A stretch of 64,000 nt of DNA, from positions 53,037-117,036 of the forward strand of contig NW_024427640.1 in the NCBI RefSeq assembly GCF_017562075.2, read 5' to 3'. Shown here piece after piece: positions 11,547 to 24,649 of this stretch. Source of the DNA: Anopheles merus (Eukaryota > Arthropoda > Insecta > Diptera > Culicidae). The position numbers were made by a program, and so were the translations under genes. The notes beneath the pieces are model-generated. The model worked only from the letters and a program-made list of their open reading frames with translations. It was not told the origin of the DNA and did no database searches. Numbering within the stretch: the first letter of the stretch is position 1; each line of letters begins with the position of its first letter.

Positions 11547-12506
11547 CATAGATTTATGCTGTCTGGACAACATAGAGCATAAATTTATGCTACAGAGCCT
11601 CCGCAGCATAGATTTATGCTGTCTGGACAACATAGAGCATAAATTTATGCTACAGAGCCTCCGCAGCATAGATTTATGCTGTCTGGACAACATAGAGCAT
11701 AAATTTATGCTACAGAGCCTCCGCAGCATAGATTTATGCTGTCTGGACAACATAGAGCATAAATTTATGCTACAGAGCCTCCGCAGCATAGATTTATGCT
11801 GTCTGGACAACATAGAGCATAAATTTATGCTACAGAGCCTCCGCAGCATAGATTTATGCTGTCTGGACAACATAGAGCATAAATTTATGCTACAGAGCCT
11901 CCGCAGCATAGATTTATGCTGTCTGGACAACATAGAGCATAAATTTATGCTACAGAGCCTCCGCAGCATAGATTTATGCTGTCTGGACAACATAGAGCAT
12001 AAATTTATGCTACAGAGCCTCCGCAGCATAGATTTATGCTGTCTGGACAACATAGAGCATAAATTTATGCTACAGAGCCTCCGCAGCATAGATTTATGCT
12101 GTCTGGACAACATAGAGCATAAATTTATGCTACAGAGCCTCCGCAGCATAGATTTATGCTGTCTGGACAACATAGAGCATAAATTTATGCTACAGAGCCT
12201 CCGCAGCATAGATTTATGCTGTCTGGACAACATAGAGCATAAATTTATGCTACAGAGCCTCCGCAGCATAGATTTATGCTGTCTGGACAACATAGAGCAT
12301 AAATTTATGCTACAGAGCCTCCGCAGCATAGATTTATGCTGTCTGGACAACATAGAGCATAAATTTATGCTACAGAGCCTCCGCAGCATAGATTTATGCT
12401 GTCTGGACAACATAGAGCATAAATTTATGCTACAGAGCCTCCGCAGCATAGATTTATGCTGTCTGGACAACATAGAGCATAAATTTATGCTACAGAGCCT
12501 CCGCAG
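11547..12506. repeat. Sixteen identical 60-mers in a row
   Basis: 960 bp made of 16 copies that I read as identical to the consensus, all with G at base 59. The run is bounded by single-base deletions (CGCACATAG at the left, GATTTTGCTG at the right). Loss of all variation, including base 59, points to recent local amplification or to an assembly effect. Confidence 0.9.
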
Positions 12507-13463
12507 CATAGATTTTGCTGTCTGGACAACATAGAGCATAAATTTATGCTACAGAGCCTCCGCAGCATAGATTTATGCTGTCTGGACAACATAGAGCATA
12601 AATTTATGCTACAGAGCCTCCGCAACATAGATTTATGCTGTCTGGACAACATAGAGCATAAATTTATGCTACAGAGCCTCCGCAGCATAGATTTATGCTG
12701 TCTGGACAACATAGAGCATAAATTTATGCTACAGAGCCTCCGCAGCATAGATTATGCTGTCTGGACAACATAGAGCATAAATTATGCTACAGAGCCTCCG
12801 CAACATAGATTTATGCTGTCTGGACAACATAGAGCATAAATTTATGCTACAGAGCCTCCGCAGCATAGATTTATGCTGTCTGGACAACATAGAGCATAAA
12901 TTTATGCTACAGAGCCTCCGCAGCATAGATTTATGCTGTCTGGACAACATAGAGCATAAATTTATGCTACAGAGCCTCCGCAACATAGATTTATGCTGTC
13001 TGGACAACATAGAGCATAAATTTATGCTACAGAGCCTCCGCAACATAGATTTATGCTGTCTGGACAACATAGAGCATAAATTTATGCTACAGAGCCTCCG
13101 CAGCATAGATTTATGCTGTCGGACAACATAGAGCATAAATTTATGCTACAGAGCCTCCGCAGCATAGATTTATGCTGTCTGGACAACATAGAGCATAAAT
13201 TTATGCTACAGAGCCTCCGCAGCATAGATTTATACTGTCTGGACAACATAGAGCAAAAATTTACGCAACAAAGCCTCCGCAAGCATAGATTTATGCTGTC
13301 TGGACAACATAGAGCATAAATTTATGCTACAGAGCCTCCGCAGCATAGATTTATGCTGTATGGACAACATAGAGCATAAATTTATGATACAGAGCCTCCG
13401 CAGCATAGATTTATGCTGTCTGGACAACATAGAGCAAAAATTTATGCTACAAATCCTGTGCAA
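12507..13463. repeat. Monomer tract leading to module 3
   Basis: Monomers with scattered deletions (GATTTTG ~12512, GATTATG ~12752, GTCGG ~13120). A damaged entry region at 13231-13284 reads TATACTG, then TTTACGCAACAAAGCC and GCAAGCATAG. The P marker with ATGATACAG follows at ~13358, then AATCCTGTGC. Confidence 0.88.
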
Positions 13464-13699
13464 CATAGATTTATGGTACAAAGCCTGTGCAACATAGATT
13501 TATGCTGGTTGGACAACATAGAACATAAATTTATGTTAAAGAGCCTCCGCAACATAGATTTATGCTGTCTGGACAACATAGAGCATAAATTTATGCTACA
13601 GAGCCTCCGCAGCATAGATTTATGCTGTCTGGACAACATAGAGCATAAATTATGCTACAAATCCTTGGCAACATAGATTTATGCTACAAGCCTCCGCAA
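13464..13699. repeat. H module 3 (class C)
   Basis: First half-unit 13464-13492 reads TATGGTACAAAGCCTGTGC, a variant of T type. The second half-unit (13672-13699) is C type with one base lost. Spacing is 208 bp. The TATGGTAC variant is shared with first half-units at 21871 and 27872. Confidence 0.82.
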
Positions 13700-15412
13700 C
13701 ATAGATTTATGCTGTTGGACAACATAGACATAAATTTATGTTAAAGAGCCTCCACAGCATAGATTTATGCTGTCTGGACAACATAGAGCATAAATTTATG
13801 CTACAGAGCCTCCGCAGCATAGATTTATGCTGTCTGGACAACATAGAGCATAAATTTATGCTACAGAGCCTCCGCAGCATAGATTTATGCTGTATGGACA
13901 ACATAGAGCATAAATTTATGATACAGAGCCTCCGCAGCATAGATTTATGCTGTCTGGACAACATAGAGCATAAATTTATGCTACAGAGCCTCCGCAACAT
14001 AGATTTATGCTACAAAGCCTTTGCAACATAGATTTATGCTGGTTGGACAACATAGACAAAAATTTATGTAAAGAGCCTCCACAGCATAGATTTATGCTGT
14101 CTGGACAACATAGAGCATAAATTTATGCTACAGAGCCTCGCAGCATAGATTTATGCTGTCTGGACAACATAGAGCATAAATTATGCTACAGAGCCTCCGC
14201 AGCAAAGATTTATGCTGTGGACAACATAGAGCATACATTTATGCTACAGAGCCTCCGCAGCATAGATTTATGCTGTCTGGACAACATAGAGCATAAATTT
14301 ATGCTACGAGCCTCCGCAACATAGATTTATGCTGTCTGGACAACATAGAGCATAAATTATGCTACAGAGCCTCCGCAACATAGATTTATGCTGTCTGGAC
14401 AACATAGAGCATAAATTTATGCTACAGAGCATCCGCAGCATAGATTTATGCTGTCGGAAAACATACAGCATAATTTATGCTACAGAGCCTCCGCAACATA
14501 GATTTATGCTGTCTGGACAACATAGAGCATAAATTTATGCTACAAAGCTTTGCAACATAGATTTATGCTACAAAGCCTCTGCAACATAGATTTATGCTGT
14601 CTGGACAACATAGAAATAAATTTATGCTACAGAGCCTCCGCAACATAGATTTATTTGTCTGGACAACATAGAGCATAAATTTATGCTACAGAGCCTCCGC
14701 AACATAGATTTATGCTGTCTGGACAACATAGAGCATAAATTTATGCTACAGAGCCTCCGCAGCATAGATTTATGCTGTCTGGACAACATAGAGCATAAAT
14801 TTATGCTACAGAGCCTCCGCAGCAAAGATTTATGCTGTCTGGACAACATAGAGCATAAATTTATGCTACAGAGCCTCCGCAGCATAGATTAATGCGGTCT
14901 GGACTACGTATAGCATAAATTTATGCTACAGAGCCTCCGCAACATAGATTTATGCTGTCTGGACAACATAGAGCATAAATTATGCTACAGAGCCTCCGCA
15001 AATAGATTTATGCTGTCTGGACAACATAGAGCATAAATTATGCTACAGAGCCTCCGCAACATAGATTTTGCTGTCTGGACAACATAGAGCATAAATTTAT
15101 GCTACAGAGCCTCCGCAGCATAGATTTATGCTGTCTGGACAACATAGAGCATAAATTTATGCTACAGAGCCTCCGCAATAGATTTATGCTGTCTGGACAA
15201 CATAGAGCATAAATTATGCTACAGAGCCTCCGCAACATAGATTTATGCTGTCTGGACAACATAGAGCATAATTTATGCTACAGAGCCTCCGCAGCATAGA
15301 TTTATGCTGTCTGGACAACATAGAGCATAAATTTATGCTACAGAGCCTCCGCAGCATAGATTTATGCTGTCTGGACAACATAGAGCATAAATTTATGCAC
15401 AAAATCCTTTCA
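13700..15412. repeat. Indel-rich tract with half-units 13998 and 14556
   Basis: A class C downstream block (P marker ~13892, T-type half-unit 13998-14026) runs into a stretch where most monomers carry a base deletion. AAAGAT lies near 14204, CATACA near 14233 and a half-unit with CTCTGC at 14556-14584. At 14890-14918 one monomer reads GCGGTCTGGACTACGTATAG. Confidence 0.85.
14905..14910. other. TACGTA marker, copy 1
   Basis: A rare substitution set turns GACAACATAGAG into GACTACGTATAG, creating the palindrome TACGTA and an extra CpG. The same allele occurs at 17221 and 51392 and marks related monomers tens of kilobases apart. Confidence 0.85.
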
Positions 15413-16560
15413 CATAGATTTATGCTACAAAGCCTCCGCAACATAGATTTATGCTGGTTGGACAACATAGAGCATAAATTTATGCTACAGAGCCTCCGCA
15501 GCATAGATTTATGCTGTCTGGACAACATAGAGCATAAATTATGCTACAGAGCCTCCGCAGCATAGATTTATGCTGTCTGGACAACATAGAGCATAAATTT
15601 ATGCTACAGAGCCTCCGCAGCATAGATTTATGCTGTCTGGACAACATAGAGCATAAATTATGCTACAGAGCCTCCGCAGCATAGATTTATGCTGTCTGGA
15701 CAACATAGAGCATAAATTTATGCTACAGAGCCTCCGCAACATAGATTTATGCTGTCTGGACAACATAGAGCCAAATTTATGCTACAGAGCCTCCGCAGCA
15801 TAGATTTATGCTGTCTGGACAACATAGAGCAAAAATTTATGCTACAAAGCCTTTGCAACATAGATTTATGCTACAAAGCCTTTGCAACATAGATTTATGC
15901 TGGTTTGACAACATAGAACATAAATTTATGCTACAGAGCCTCCGCAGCATAAATTTCTGCTGCCTGGACAACATAGAGCATAAATTTATGCTACAGAGCC
16001 TCCGCAGCATAGATTTATGCTGTCTGGACAACATAGAGCATAAATTTATGCTACAGAGCCTCCGCAGCATAGATTTATGCTGTCTGGACAACATAGAGCA
16101 TAAATTTATTACAGAGCCTCCGCAACATAGATTTATGCTGTCTGGACAACATAGAGCATAAATTTATGCTACAGAGCCTCCGCAGCATAGATTTATGCTG
16201 TCTGGACAACATAGAGCATAAATTTATGCTACAAATCCTTTGCAAACAAGATTTATGCTACAAGCCTTGCAACATAGATTTATGCTGGTTGGACAACATA
16301 GAACATAAATTTATGTTAAGAGCCTCCACAGCATAGATTTATGCTGTCTGGACAACATAGAGCATAAATTTATGCTACAGAGCCTCCGCAGCATAGATTT
16401 ATGCTGTCTGGACAACATAGAGCATAAATTTATGCTACAGAGCCTCCGCAACATGATTTATGCTGTCTGGACAACATAGAGCATAATTTATGCTACAGAG
16501 CCTCCGCAGCATAGATTTATGCTGTCTGGACAACATAGAGCATAAATTTATGCTACAGAG
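15413..16560. repeat. Decayed tract with half-units 15413, 15859, 16246
   Basis: The half-units at 15413-15441 (C type), 15859-15887 (T type) and about 16246-16272 (two bases shorter) have irregular spacing. Variants include GGTTTGAC (~15901), CATAAATTTCTGCTGCCTGG (~15950) and ATTTATTACAG (~16105). The markers of a regular module are only partly present. Confidence 0.8.
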
Positions 16561-16915
16561 CCTACGCAACATAGATTTATGCTGTCTGGACAACATAGAG
16601 CATAAATTTATGCTACAGAGCCTACGCAGCAAAGATTTATCCTGCCAGAACATATTAGAGCATAAATTTATGATACAGAGCCTCCGCAGCATAGATTTAT
16701 GCTGTCTGGACAACATGAAGCAAAAATTTATGCTACAAAGCCTTTGCAACATAGATTTATGCTACAAAGCCTCTGCAACATAGATTTATGCTGCCTGGAC
16801 AACATAGAACATCAATTTATGTTAAAGAGCCTCCGCAACATAGATTTATTCTGCCTAGACCACATAGAGCATAAATTTATGCTGCAGAGCCTCCGTAACA
16901 TAGATTTTTGCTGTC
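16561..16915. repeat. Diverged monomer cluster
   Basis: Several successive monomers carry multiple substitutions: CCTACGC twice, TTATCCTGCCAGAACATATTA near 16638-16657, ATGATACAG, CATGAAGCAAAA, a half-unit with CTCTGC (16750-16778), GAACATCAATTT, TTATTCTGCCTAGACCAC and CCTCCGTAAC. Divergence here is higher than in the flanking tracts. The order of markers resembles a degraded module approach. Confidence 0.8.
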
Positions 16916-17978
16916 TGGACAACATAGAGCATAAATTTATGCTACAGAGCCTCCGCAGCATAGATTTATGCTGTCTGGACAACATAGAGCATAAATTTAT
17001 GCTACAGAGCCTCCGCAGCATAGATTTATGCTGTCTGGACAACATAGAGCATAAATTTATGCTACAGAGCCTCCGCAGCATAGATTTATGCTGTCTGGAC
17101 AACATAGAGCATAAATTTATGCTACAGAGCCTCCGCAGCATAGATTTATGCTGTCTGGACAACATAGAGCATAAATTTATGCTACAGAGCCTCCGCAGCA
17201 TAGATTTATGCTGTCTGGACTACGTATAGAATAAATTTATGCTACAGAGCCTCCGCAACATAGATTTATGCTGTCTGGACAACATAGAGCATAAATTTAT
17301 GCTACAGAGCCTCCGCAACATAGATTTATGCTGTCTGGACAACATAGAGCATAAATTTATGCTACAGAGCCTCCGCAGCATAGATTTATGCTGTCTGGAC
17401 AACATAGAGCATAAATTTATGCTACAGAGCCTCCGCAACATAAATTTATGCTGTCTGGACAACATAGAGCATAAATTTATGCTACAGAGCCTCCGCAGCA
17501 TAGATTTATGCTGTCTGGACAACATAGAGCATAAATTTATGCTACAGAGCCTCCGCAACATAGATTTATGCTGTCTGGACAACATAGAGCATAAATTTAT
17601 GCTACAGAGCCTCCGCAACATAGATTTATGCTGTCTGGACAACATAGAGCATAAATTTATGCTACAGAGCCTCCGCAGCATAGATTTATGCTGTCTGGAC
17701 AACATAGAGCATAAATTTATGCTACAGAGCCTCCGCAGCATAGATTTATGCTGTCTGGACAACATAGAGCATAAATTTATGCTACAGAGCCTCCGCAGCA
17801 TAGATTTATGCTGTCTGGACAACATAGAGCATAAATTTATGCTACAGAGCCTCCGCAGCAAAGATTTATGCTGTCTGGACAACATAGAGCATAAATTTAT
17901 GCTACAGAGCCTCCGCAGCATAGATTTATGCTGTCTGGACAACATAGAGCATAAATTTATGCTACAAATCCTTTGCAA
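16916..17978. repeat. Homogeneous in-register tract
   Basis: About 18 monomers without indels. The exceptions are substitutions: GACTACGTATAGAAT near 17219, a CATAAATTT A-core near 17432 and AAAGAT near 17861. The change from the diverged cluster at about 16.9 kb is abrupt. Confidence 0.9.
17221..17226. other. TACGTA marker, copy 2
   Basis: Same rare allele as at 14905, here followed by TAGAATAAA instead of TAGCATAAA. Confidence 0.85.
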
Positions 17979-18456
17979 CATAGATTTATGCTACAAAGCC
18001 TCCGCAACATAGATTTATGCTGGTTGGACAACATAGAACATAAATTTATGTTAAAGAGCATCCACAGCATAGATTTATGCTGTCTGGACAACATAGAGCA
18101 TAAATTTATGCTACAGAGCCTCCGCAGCATAGATTTATGCTGTCTGGACAACATAGAGCATAAATTTATGCTACAGAGCCTCCGCAGCATAGATTTATGC
18201 TGTATGGACAACATAGAGCATAAATTTATGCTACAGAGCCTCCGCAGCATAGATTTATGCTGTCTGGACAACATAGAGCATAAATTTATGCTACAGAGCC
18301 TCCGCAACATAGATTTATGCTGTCTGGACAACATAGAGCATAAATTTATGCTACAGAGCCTCCGCAGCATAGATTTATGCTGTCTGGACAACATAGAGCA
18401 TAAATTTATGCTACAAATCCTTTGCAACATAGATTTATGCTACAAAGCCTTTGCAA
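17979..18456. repeat. 449-bp half-unit pair
   Basis: C-type half-unit 17979-18007 and T-type half-unit 18428-18456, 449 bp apart (29 + 7 x 60). Between them lie a GT variant with GCATCCACAGC and a GTATGG monomer (~18212). Similar pairs occur at 24.2, 32.1, 43.4, 52.4 and 56.3 kb and link a class C block to a class T block. Confidence 0.83.
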
Positions 18457-19776
18457 CATAGATTTATGCTGGTTGGACAACATAGAACATAAATTTATGT
18501 TAAAGAGCATCCACAGCATAGATTTATGCTGTCTGGACAACATAGAGCATAAATTTATGCTACAGAGCCTCCGCAGCATAGATTTATGCTGTCTGGACAA
18601 CATAGAGCATAAATTTATGCTACAGAGCCTCCAAAGCATAGATTTATGCTGTCTGGACAACATAGAGCATAAATTTATGTTACAGAGCCTCCGCAACATA
18701 AAAATATGCTGTCTGGACAACATAGAGCATAAATTTATGCTACAGAGCTTCCGCAGCATAGATTTGTGCTGTCTGGACAACATAGAGCATAAATTTATGC
18801 TACAGAGCCTTCGCAACATAGATTTATGCTGGTTGGACAACATAGAACATAAATTTATGTTACAGAGCCTCCGCAACATAGATTTATGCTGTCTGGACAA
18901 CATAGAGCATAAATTTATGCTACAGAGCCTCCGCAGCATAGATTTATGCTGTCTGGACAACATAGAGCATAAATTTATGCTACAGAGCCTCCGCAACATA
19001 GATTTATGCTGTCTGGACAACATAGAGCATAAATTTATGCTACAGAGCCTCCGCAACATAGATTTATGCTGTCTGGACAACATAGAGCATAAATTTATGC
19101 TACAGAGCCTCCGCAACATAGATTTATGCTGTCTGGACAACATAGAGCATAAATTTATGCTACAAAGCCTCCGCAACATAGATTTATGCTGTCTGGACAA
19201 CATAGAGCATAAATTTATGCTACAGAGCCTCCGCAGCATAGATTTATGCTGTCTGGACAACATAGAGCATAAATTTATGCTACAGAGCCTCCGCAGCATA
19301 GATTTATGCTGTCTGGACAACATAGAGCATAAATTTATGCTACAGAGCCTCCGCAGCATAGATTTATGCTGTCTGGACAACATAGAGCATAAATTTATGC
19401 TACAGAGCCTCCGCAGCATAGATTTATGCTGTCTGGACAACATAGCGCATAAATTTATGCTACAGAGCCTCCGCAGCATAGATTTATGCTGTCTGGACAA
19501 CAAAGAGCATAAATTTATGCTACAGAGCCTTCGCAGCATAGATTTATACTGTCTGGACAACATGGAGCAAAAATTTATGCTACAGAGCCTCCGCAACATA
19601 GATTTATGCTGTCTGGACAACATAGAGCATAAATTTATGCTACAGAGCCTCCGCAGCATAGATTTATGCTGTATGGACAACATAGAGCATAAATTTATGA
19701 TACAGAGCCTCCGCAGCATAGAATTATGCTGTCTGGAAAACATAGAGCAAAAATTTATGCTACAAATCCTTTGCAT
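18457..19776. repeat. Class T type tract leading to module 4
   Basis: GT variant with GCATCCACAGC, CCAAAGC (~18631), CATAAAAATATG (~18700), GTGCTG, TTCGCAAC and a second GGTTGG monomer (~18830). About a dozen plain monomers follow, one with CATAGCGC (~19445). The tract closes with CAAAGAG, TTCG, the entry marker (~19547), the P marker (~19671), GAATTATG and GGAAAAC. Confidence 0.88.
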
Positions 19777-20014
19777 TATAGATTTATGCTACAAAGCCTT
19801 TGCAACATAGATTTATGCTGGTTGGACAACATAGAACATAAATTTATGTTAAAGAGCCTCCGCAACATAGATTTATGCTGCCTGGACAACATAGAGCATA
19901 AATTTATGCTACAGAGCCTCCGCAGCATAGATTTATGCTGTCTGGACAACATAGAGCATAAATTTATGCTACAAATCCTTTGCAACATAGATTTATGCTA
20001 CAAAGCCTTTGCAA
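19777..20014. repeat. H module 4 (class T)
   Basis: The first half-unit (19777-19805) starts with TATAG because the junction reads GCATTATAG. The second (19986-20014) is T type. Spacing is 209 bp. Confidence 0.87.
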
Positions 20015-21870
20015 CATAGATTTATGCTGGTTGGACAACATAGAACATAAATTTATGTTAAAGAGCATCCACAGCATAGATTTATGCTGTCTGGACAACA
20101 TAGAGCATAAATTTATGCTACAGAGCCTCCGCAGCATAGATTTATGCTGTCTGGACAACATAGAGCATAAATTTATGCTACAGAGCCTCCGCAGCATAGA
20201 TTTATGCTGTCTGGACAACATAGAGCATAAATTATTGTTACAGAGCCTCCGCAGCATAGATTTATGCTGTCTGGACAACATAGAGCATAAATTTATGCTA
20301 CAGAGCCTCCGCAGCATAGATTGTGCTGTCTACAACATAGAGCATAAATTTATGCTACAGAGCCTTCGCAACATAGATTTATGCTGTTGGACAACATAGA
20401 GCATAAATTTATGTTACAGAGCCTCCGCAACATAGATTTATGCTGTCTGGACAACATAGAGCATAAATTTATGCTACAGAGCCTCCGCAGCATAGATTTA
20501 TGCTGTCTGGACAACATAGAGCATAAATTTATGCTACAGAGCCTCCGCAACATAGATTTATGCTGTCTGGACAACATAGAGCATAAATTTATGCTACAGA
20601 GCCTCCGCAACATAGATTTATGCTGTCTGGACAACATAGAGCATAAATTTATGCTACAGAGCCTCCGCAACATAGATTTATGCTGTCTGGACAACATAGA
20701 GCATAAATTTATGCTACAGAGCCTCCGCAACATAGATTTATGCTGTCTGGACAACATAGAGCATAAATTTATGCTACAGAGCCTCCGCAGCATAGATTTA
20801 TGCTGTCTGGACAACATAGAGCATAAATTTATGCTACAGAGCCTCCGCAACATAGATTTATGCTGTCTGGACAACATAGAGCATAAATTTATGCTACAGA
20901 GCCTCCGCAACATAGATTTATGCTGTCTGGACAACATAGAGCATAAATTTATGCTACAGAGCCTCCGCAGCATAGATTTATGCTGTCTGGACAACATAGA
21001 GCATAAATTTATGCTACAGAGCCTCCGCAGCATAGATTTATGCTGTCTGGACAACATAGAGCATAAATTTATGCTACAGAGCCTCCGCAGCATAGATTTA
21101 TGCTGTCTGGACAACATAGAGCATAAATTTATGCTACAGAGCCTCCGCAGCATAGATTTATGCTGTCTGGACAACATAGAGCATAAATTTATGCTACAGA
21201 GCCTCCGCAGCATAGATTTATGCTGTCTGGACAACATAGAGCATAAATTTATGCTACAGAGCCTCCGCAGCATAGATTTATGCTGTCTGGACAACATAGA
21301 GCATAAATTTATGCTACAGAGCCTCCGCAACATAGATTTATGCTGTCTGGACAACATAGAGCATAAATTTATGCTACAGAGCCTCCGCAACATAGATTTA
21401 TGCTGTCTGGACAACATAGAGCATAAATTTATGCTACAGAGCCTCCGCAGCATAGATTTATGCTGTCTGGACAACATAGAACATAAATTTATGTTACAGA
21501 GCCTCCGCAACATAAATATATGCTGTCTGGACAACATAGAGCATAAATTTATGCTACAGAGCCTCCGCAGCATAGATTTGTGCTGTCTGGACAACATAGA
21601 GCATAAATTTATGCTACAGAGCCTTCGCAGCATAGATTTATACTGTCTGGACAACATGGAGCAAAAATTTATGCTACAGAGCCTCCGCAACATAGATTTA
21701 TGCTGTCTGGACAACATAGAGCATAAATTTATGCTACAGAGCCTCCGCAGCATAGATTTATGCTGTATGGACAACATAGAGCATAAATTTATGATACAGA
21801 GCCTCCGCAGCATAGATTTATGCTGTCTGGACAACATAGAGCAAAAATATATGCTACAAATCCTTTGCAA
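20015..21870. repeat. Class T downstream tract, in register 20.4-21.9 kb
   Basis: GT variant, then AAATTATTGTTACAG (~20231), the GG deletion (~20328, 342 bp after the T-type half-unit), TTCGCAAC and GCTGTTGG. About 18 unbroken monomers follow with a mixed base-59 barcode. CATAAATATATG (~21514), GTGCTG, TTCG, the entry marker (~21641) and the P marker (~21767) end the tract. The stop-free frames of 512 (minus) and 507 (plus) codons lie here. Confidence 0.9.
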
Positions 21871-22108
21871 CATAGATTTATGGTACAAAGCCTTTGCAAC
21901 ATAGATTTATGCTGGTTGGACAACATAGAACATAAATTTATGTTAAAGAGCCTCCGCAACATAGATTTATGCTGCCTGGACAACATAGAGCATAAATTTA
22001 TGCTACAGAGCCTCCGCAGCATAGATTTATGCTGTCTGGACAACATAGAGCATAAATTTATGCTACAAATCCTTTGCAACATAGATTTATGCTACAAAGC
22101 CTCCGCAA
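21871..22108. repeat. H module 5 (class C)
   Basis: First half-unit 21871-21899 has TATGGTAC; second half-unit 22080-22108 is C type. Spacing is 209 bp. The nearly identical module at 27872 lies 6,001 bp away. Confidence 0.88.
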
Positions 22109-24171
22109 CATAGATTTATGCTGGTTGGACAACATAGAACATAAATTTATGTTAAAGAGCATCCACAGCATAGATTTATGCTGTCTGGACAACATAGAGC
22201 ATAAATTTATGCTACAGAGCCTCCGCAGCATAGATTTATGCTGTCTGGACAACATAGAGCATAAATTTATGCTACAGAGCCTCCGCAGCATAGATTTATG
22301 CTGTATGGACAACATAGAGCATAAATTTATGATACAGAGCCTCCGCAGCATAGATTTATGCTGTCTGGACAACATAGAGCATAAATTTATGCTACAGAGC
22401 CTCCGCAACATAGATTTATGCCACAAAGCCTTTGCAACATAGATTTATGCTGGTTGGACAACATAGAACAAAAATTTATGTTAAAGAGCCTCCACAGCAT
22501 AGATTTATGCTGTCTGGACAACATAGAGCATAAATTTATGCTACAGAGCCTCCGCAGCATAGATTTATGCTGTCTGGACAACATAGAGCATAAATTTATG
22601 CTACAGAGCCTTCGCAGCAAAGATTTATGCTGTCTGGACAACATAGAGCATACATTTATGCTACAGAGCCTCCGCAGCATAGATTTATGCTGTCTGGACA
22701 AAGTATAGCATAAATTTATGCTACAGAGCCTCCGCAACATAGATTTATGCTGTCTGGACAACATAGAGCATAAATTTATGCTACAGAGCCTCCGCAACAT
22801 AGATTTATGCTGTCTGGACAACATAGAGCATAAATTTATGCTACAGAGCCTCCGCAGCATAGATTTATGCTGTCTGGACAACATAGAGCATAAATTTATG
22901 CTACAGAGCCTCCGCAACATAGATTTATGCTGTCTGGACAACATAGAGCATAAATTTATGCTACAAAGCCTTTGCAACATAGATTTATGCTGTCTGGACA
23001 AAAGAGCATAAATTTATGCTACAGAGCCTCCGCAACATAGATTTATGCTGTCTGGACAACATAGAGCATAATTTATGCTACAGAGCCTCCGCAGCATAGA
23101 TTTATGCTGTCTGGACAACATAGAGCATAAATTTATGCTACAGAGCCTCCGCAACATAGATTTATGCTGTCTGGACAACATAGAGCATAAATTTATGCTA
23201 CAGAGCCTCCGCAGCATAGATTTATGCTGTCTGGACAACATAGAGCATACATTTATGCTACAGAGCCTCCGCAACATAGATTTATGCTGTCTGGACAACA
23301 TAGAGCATAAATTTATGCTACAGAGCCTCCGCAGCATAGATTTATGCTGTCTGGACAACATAGAGCATAAATTTATGCTACAGAGCCTCCGCAGCATAGA
23401 TTTATGCTGTCTGGACAACATAGAGCATAAATTTATGCTACAGAGCCTCCGCAACATAGATTTATGCTGTCTGGACAACATAGAGCATAAATTTATGCTA
23501 CAGAGCCTCCGCAGCATAGATTTATGCTGTCTGGACAACATAGAGCATAAATTTATGCTACAGAGCCTCCGCAGCATAGATTTATGCTGTCTGGACAACA
23601 TAGAGCATAAATTTATGCTACAGAGCCTCCGCAGCATAGATTTATGCTGTCTGGACAACATAGAGCATAAATTTATGCTACAGAGCCTCCGCAGCATAGA
23701 TTTGTGCTGTCTGGACAACATAGAGCATAAATTTATGCTACAGAGCCTTCGCAGCATAGATTTATGCTGTCTGGACAACATAGAGCAAAATTTATGCTAC
23801 AGAGCCTCCGCAACATAGATTTATGCTGTCTGGACAACATAGAGCATAAATTTATGCTACAGAGCCTCCGCAGCATAGATTTATGCTGTCTGGACAACAT
23901 AGAGCATAAATTTATGCTACAGAGCCTCCGCAGCATAGATTTATGCTGTCTGGACAACATAGAGCATAAATTTATGCTACAGAGCCTCCGCAGCATAGAT
24001 TTATGCTGTCAACAACATACAGCATAAATTTATGCTACTACAGCCTCCGCAGCATAGATTTATGCTGTCTGGACAACATAGAGCATAAATTTATGCTACA
24101 GAGCCTCCGCAGCATAGATTTATGCTGTCTGGACAACATAGAGCATAAATTTATGCTACAAATCCTTGCAA
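22109..24171. repeat. Class C downstream tract 22.1-24.2 kb
   Basis: P marker (~22312), third half-unit 22409-22437 (CCACAAAG variant, 329 bp after the second), GT variant with CCACAGC, AAAGAT (~22619), CATACA, AAGTATAG (~22702), and a rare GACAAAAGAGC deletion (~23000). In-register monomers follow to about 23.7 kb. A local scar at 24006-24050 reads GTCAACAACATACAGC and GCTACTACAGCC. Confidence 0.88.
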
Positions 24172-24649
24172 CATAGATTTATGCTACAAAGCCTCCGCAA
24201 CATAGATTTATGCTGGTTGGACAACATAGAACATAAATTTATGTTAAAGAGCCTCCACAGCATAGATTTATGCTGTCTGGACAACATAGAGCATAAATTT
24301 ATGCTACAGAGCCTCCGCAGCATAGATTTATGCTGTCTGGACAACATAGAGCATAAATTTATGCTACAGAGCCTCCGCAGCATAGATTTATGCTGTCTGG
24401 ACAACATAGAGCATAAATTTATGCTACAGAGCCTCCGCAGCATAGATTTATGCTGTCTGGACAACATAGAGCATAAATTTATGCTACAGAGCCTCCGCAA
24501 CATAGATTTATGCTGTCTGGACAACATAGAGCATAAATTTATGCTACAGAGCCTCCGCAGCATAGATTTATGCTGTCTGGACAACATAGAGCATAAATTT
24601 ATGCTACAAATCCTTTGCAACATAGATTTATGCTACAAAGCCTTTGCAA
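24172..24649. repeat. 449-bp half-unit pair
   Basis: C-type half-unit 24172-24200 and T-type half-unit 24621-24649, 449 bp apart, with a GT variant ending CCACAGC between them. The P marker is absent here. Confidence 0.84.

Noticed and set aside
20350..21888. 512-codon open frame on the minus strand, with a 507-codon one opposite, as real genes
   Set aside because: The frames are a product of a 60-bp unit without stops in one frame per strand. They start and stop where the register slips, overlap fully on both strands, and have no flanking gene signals.
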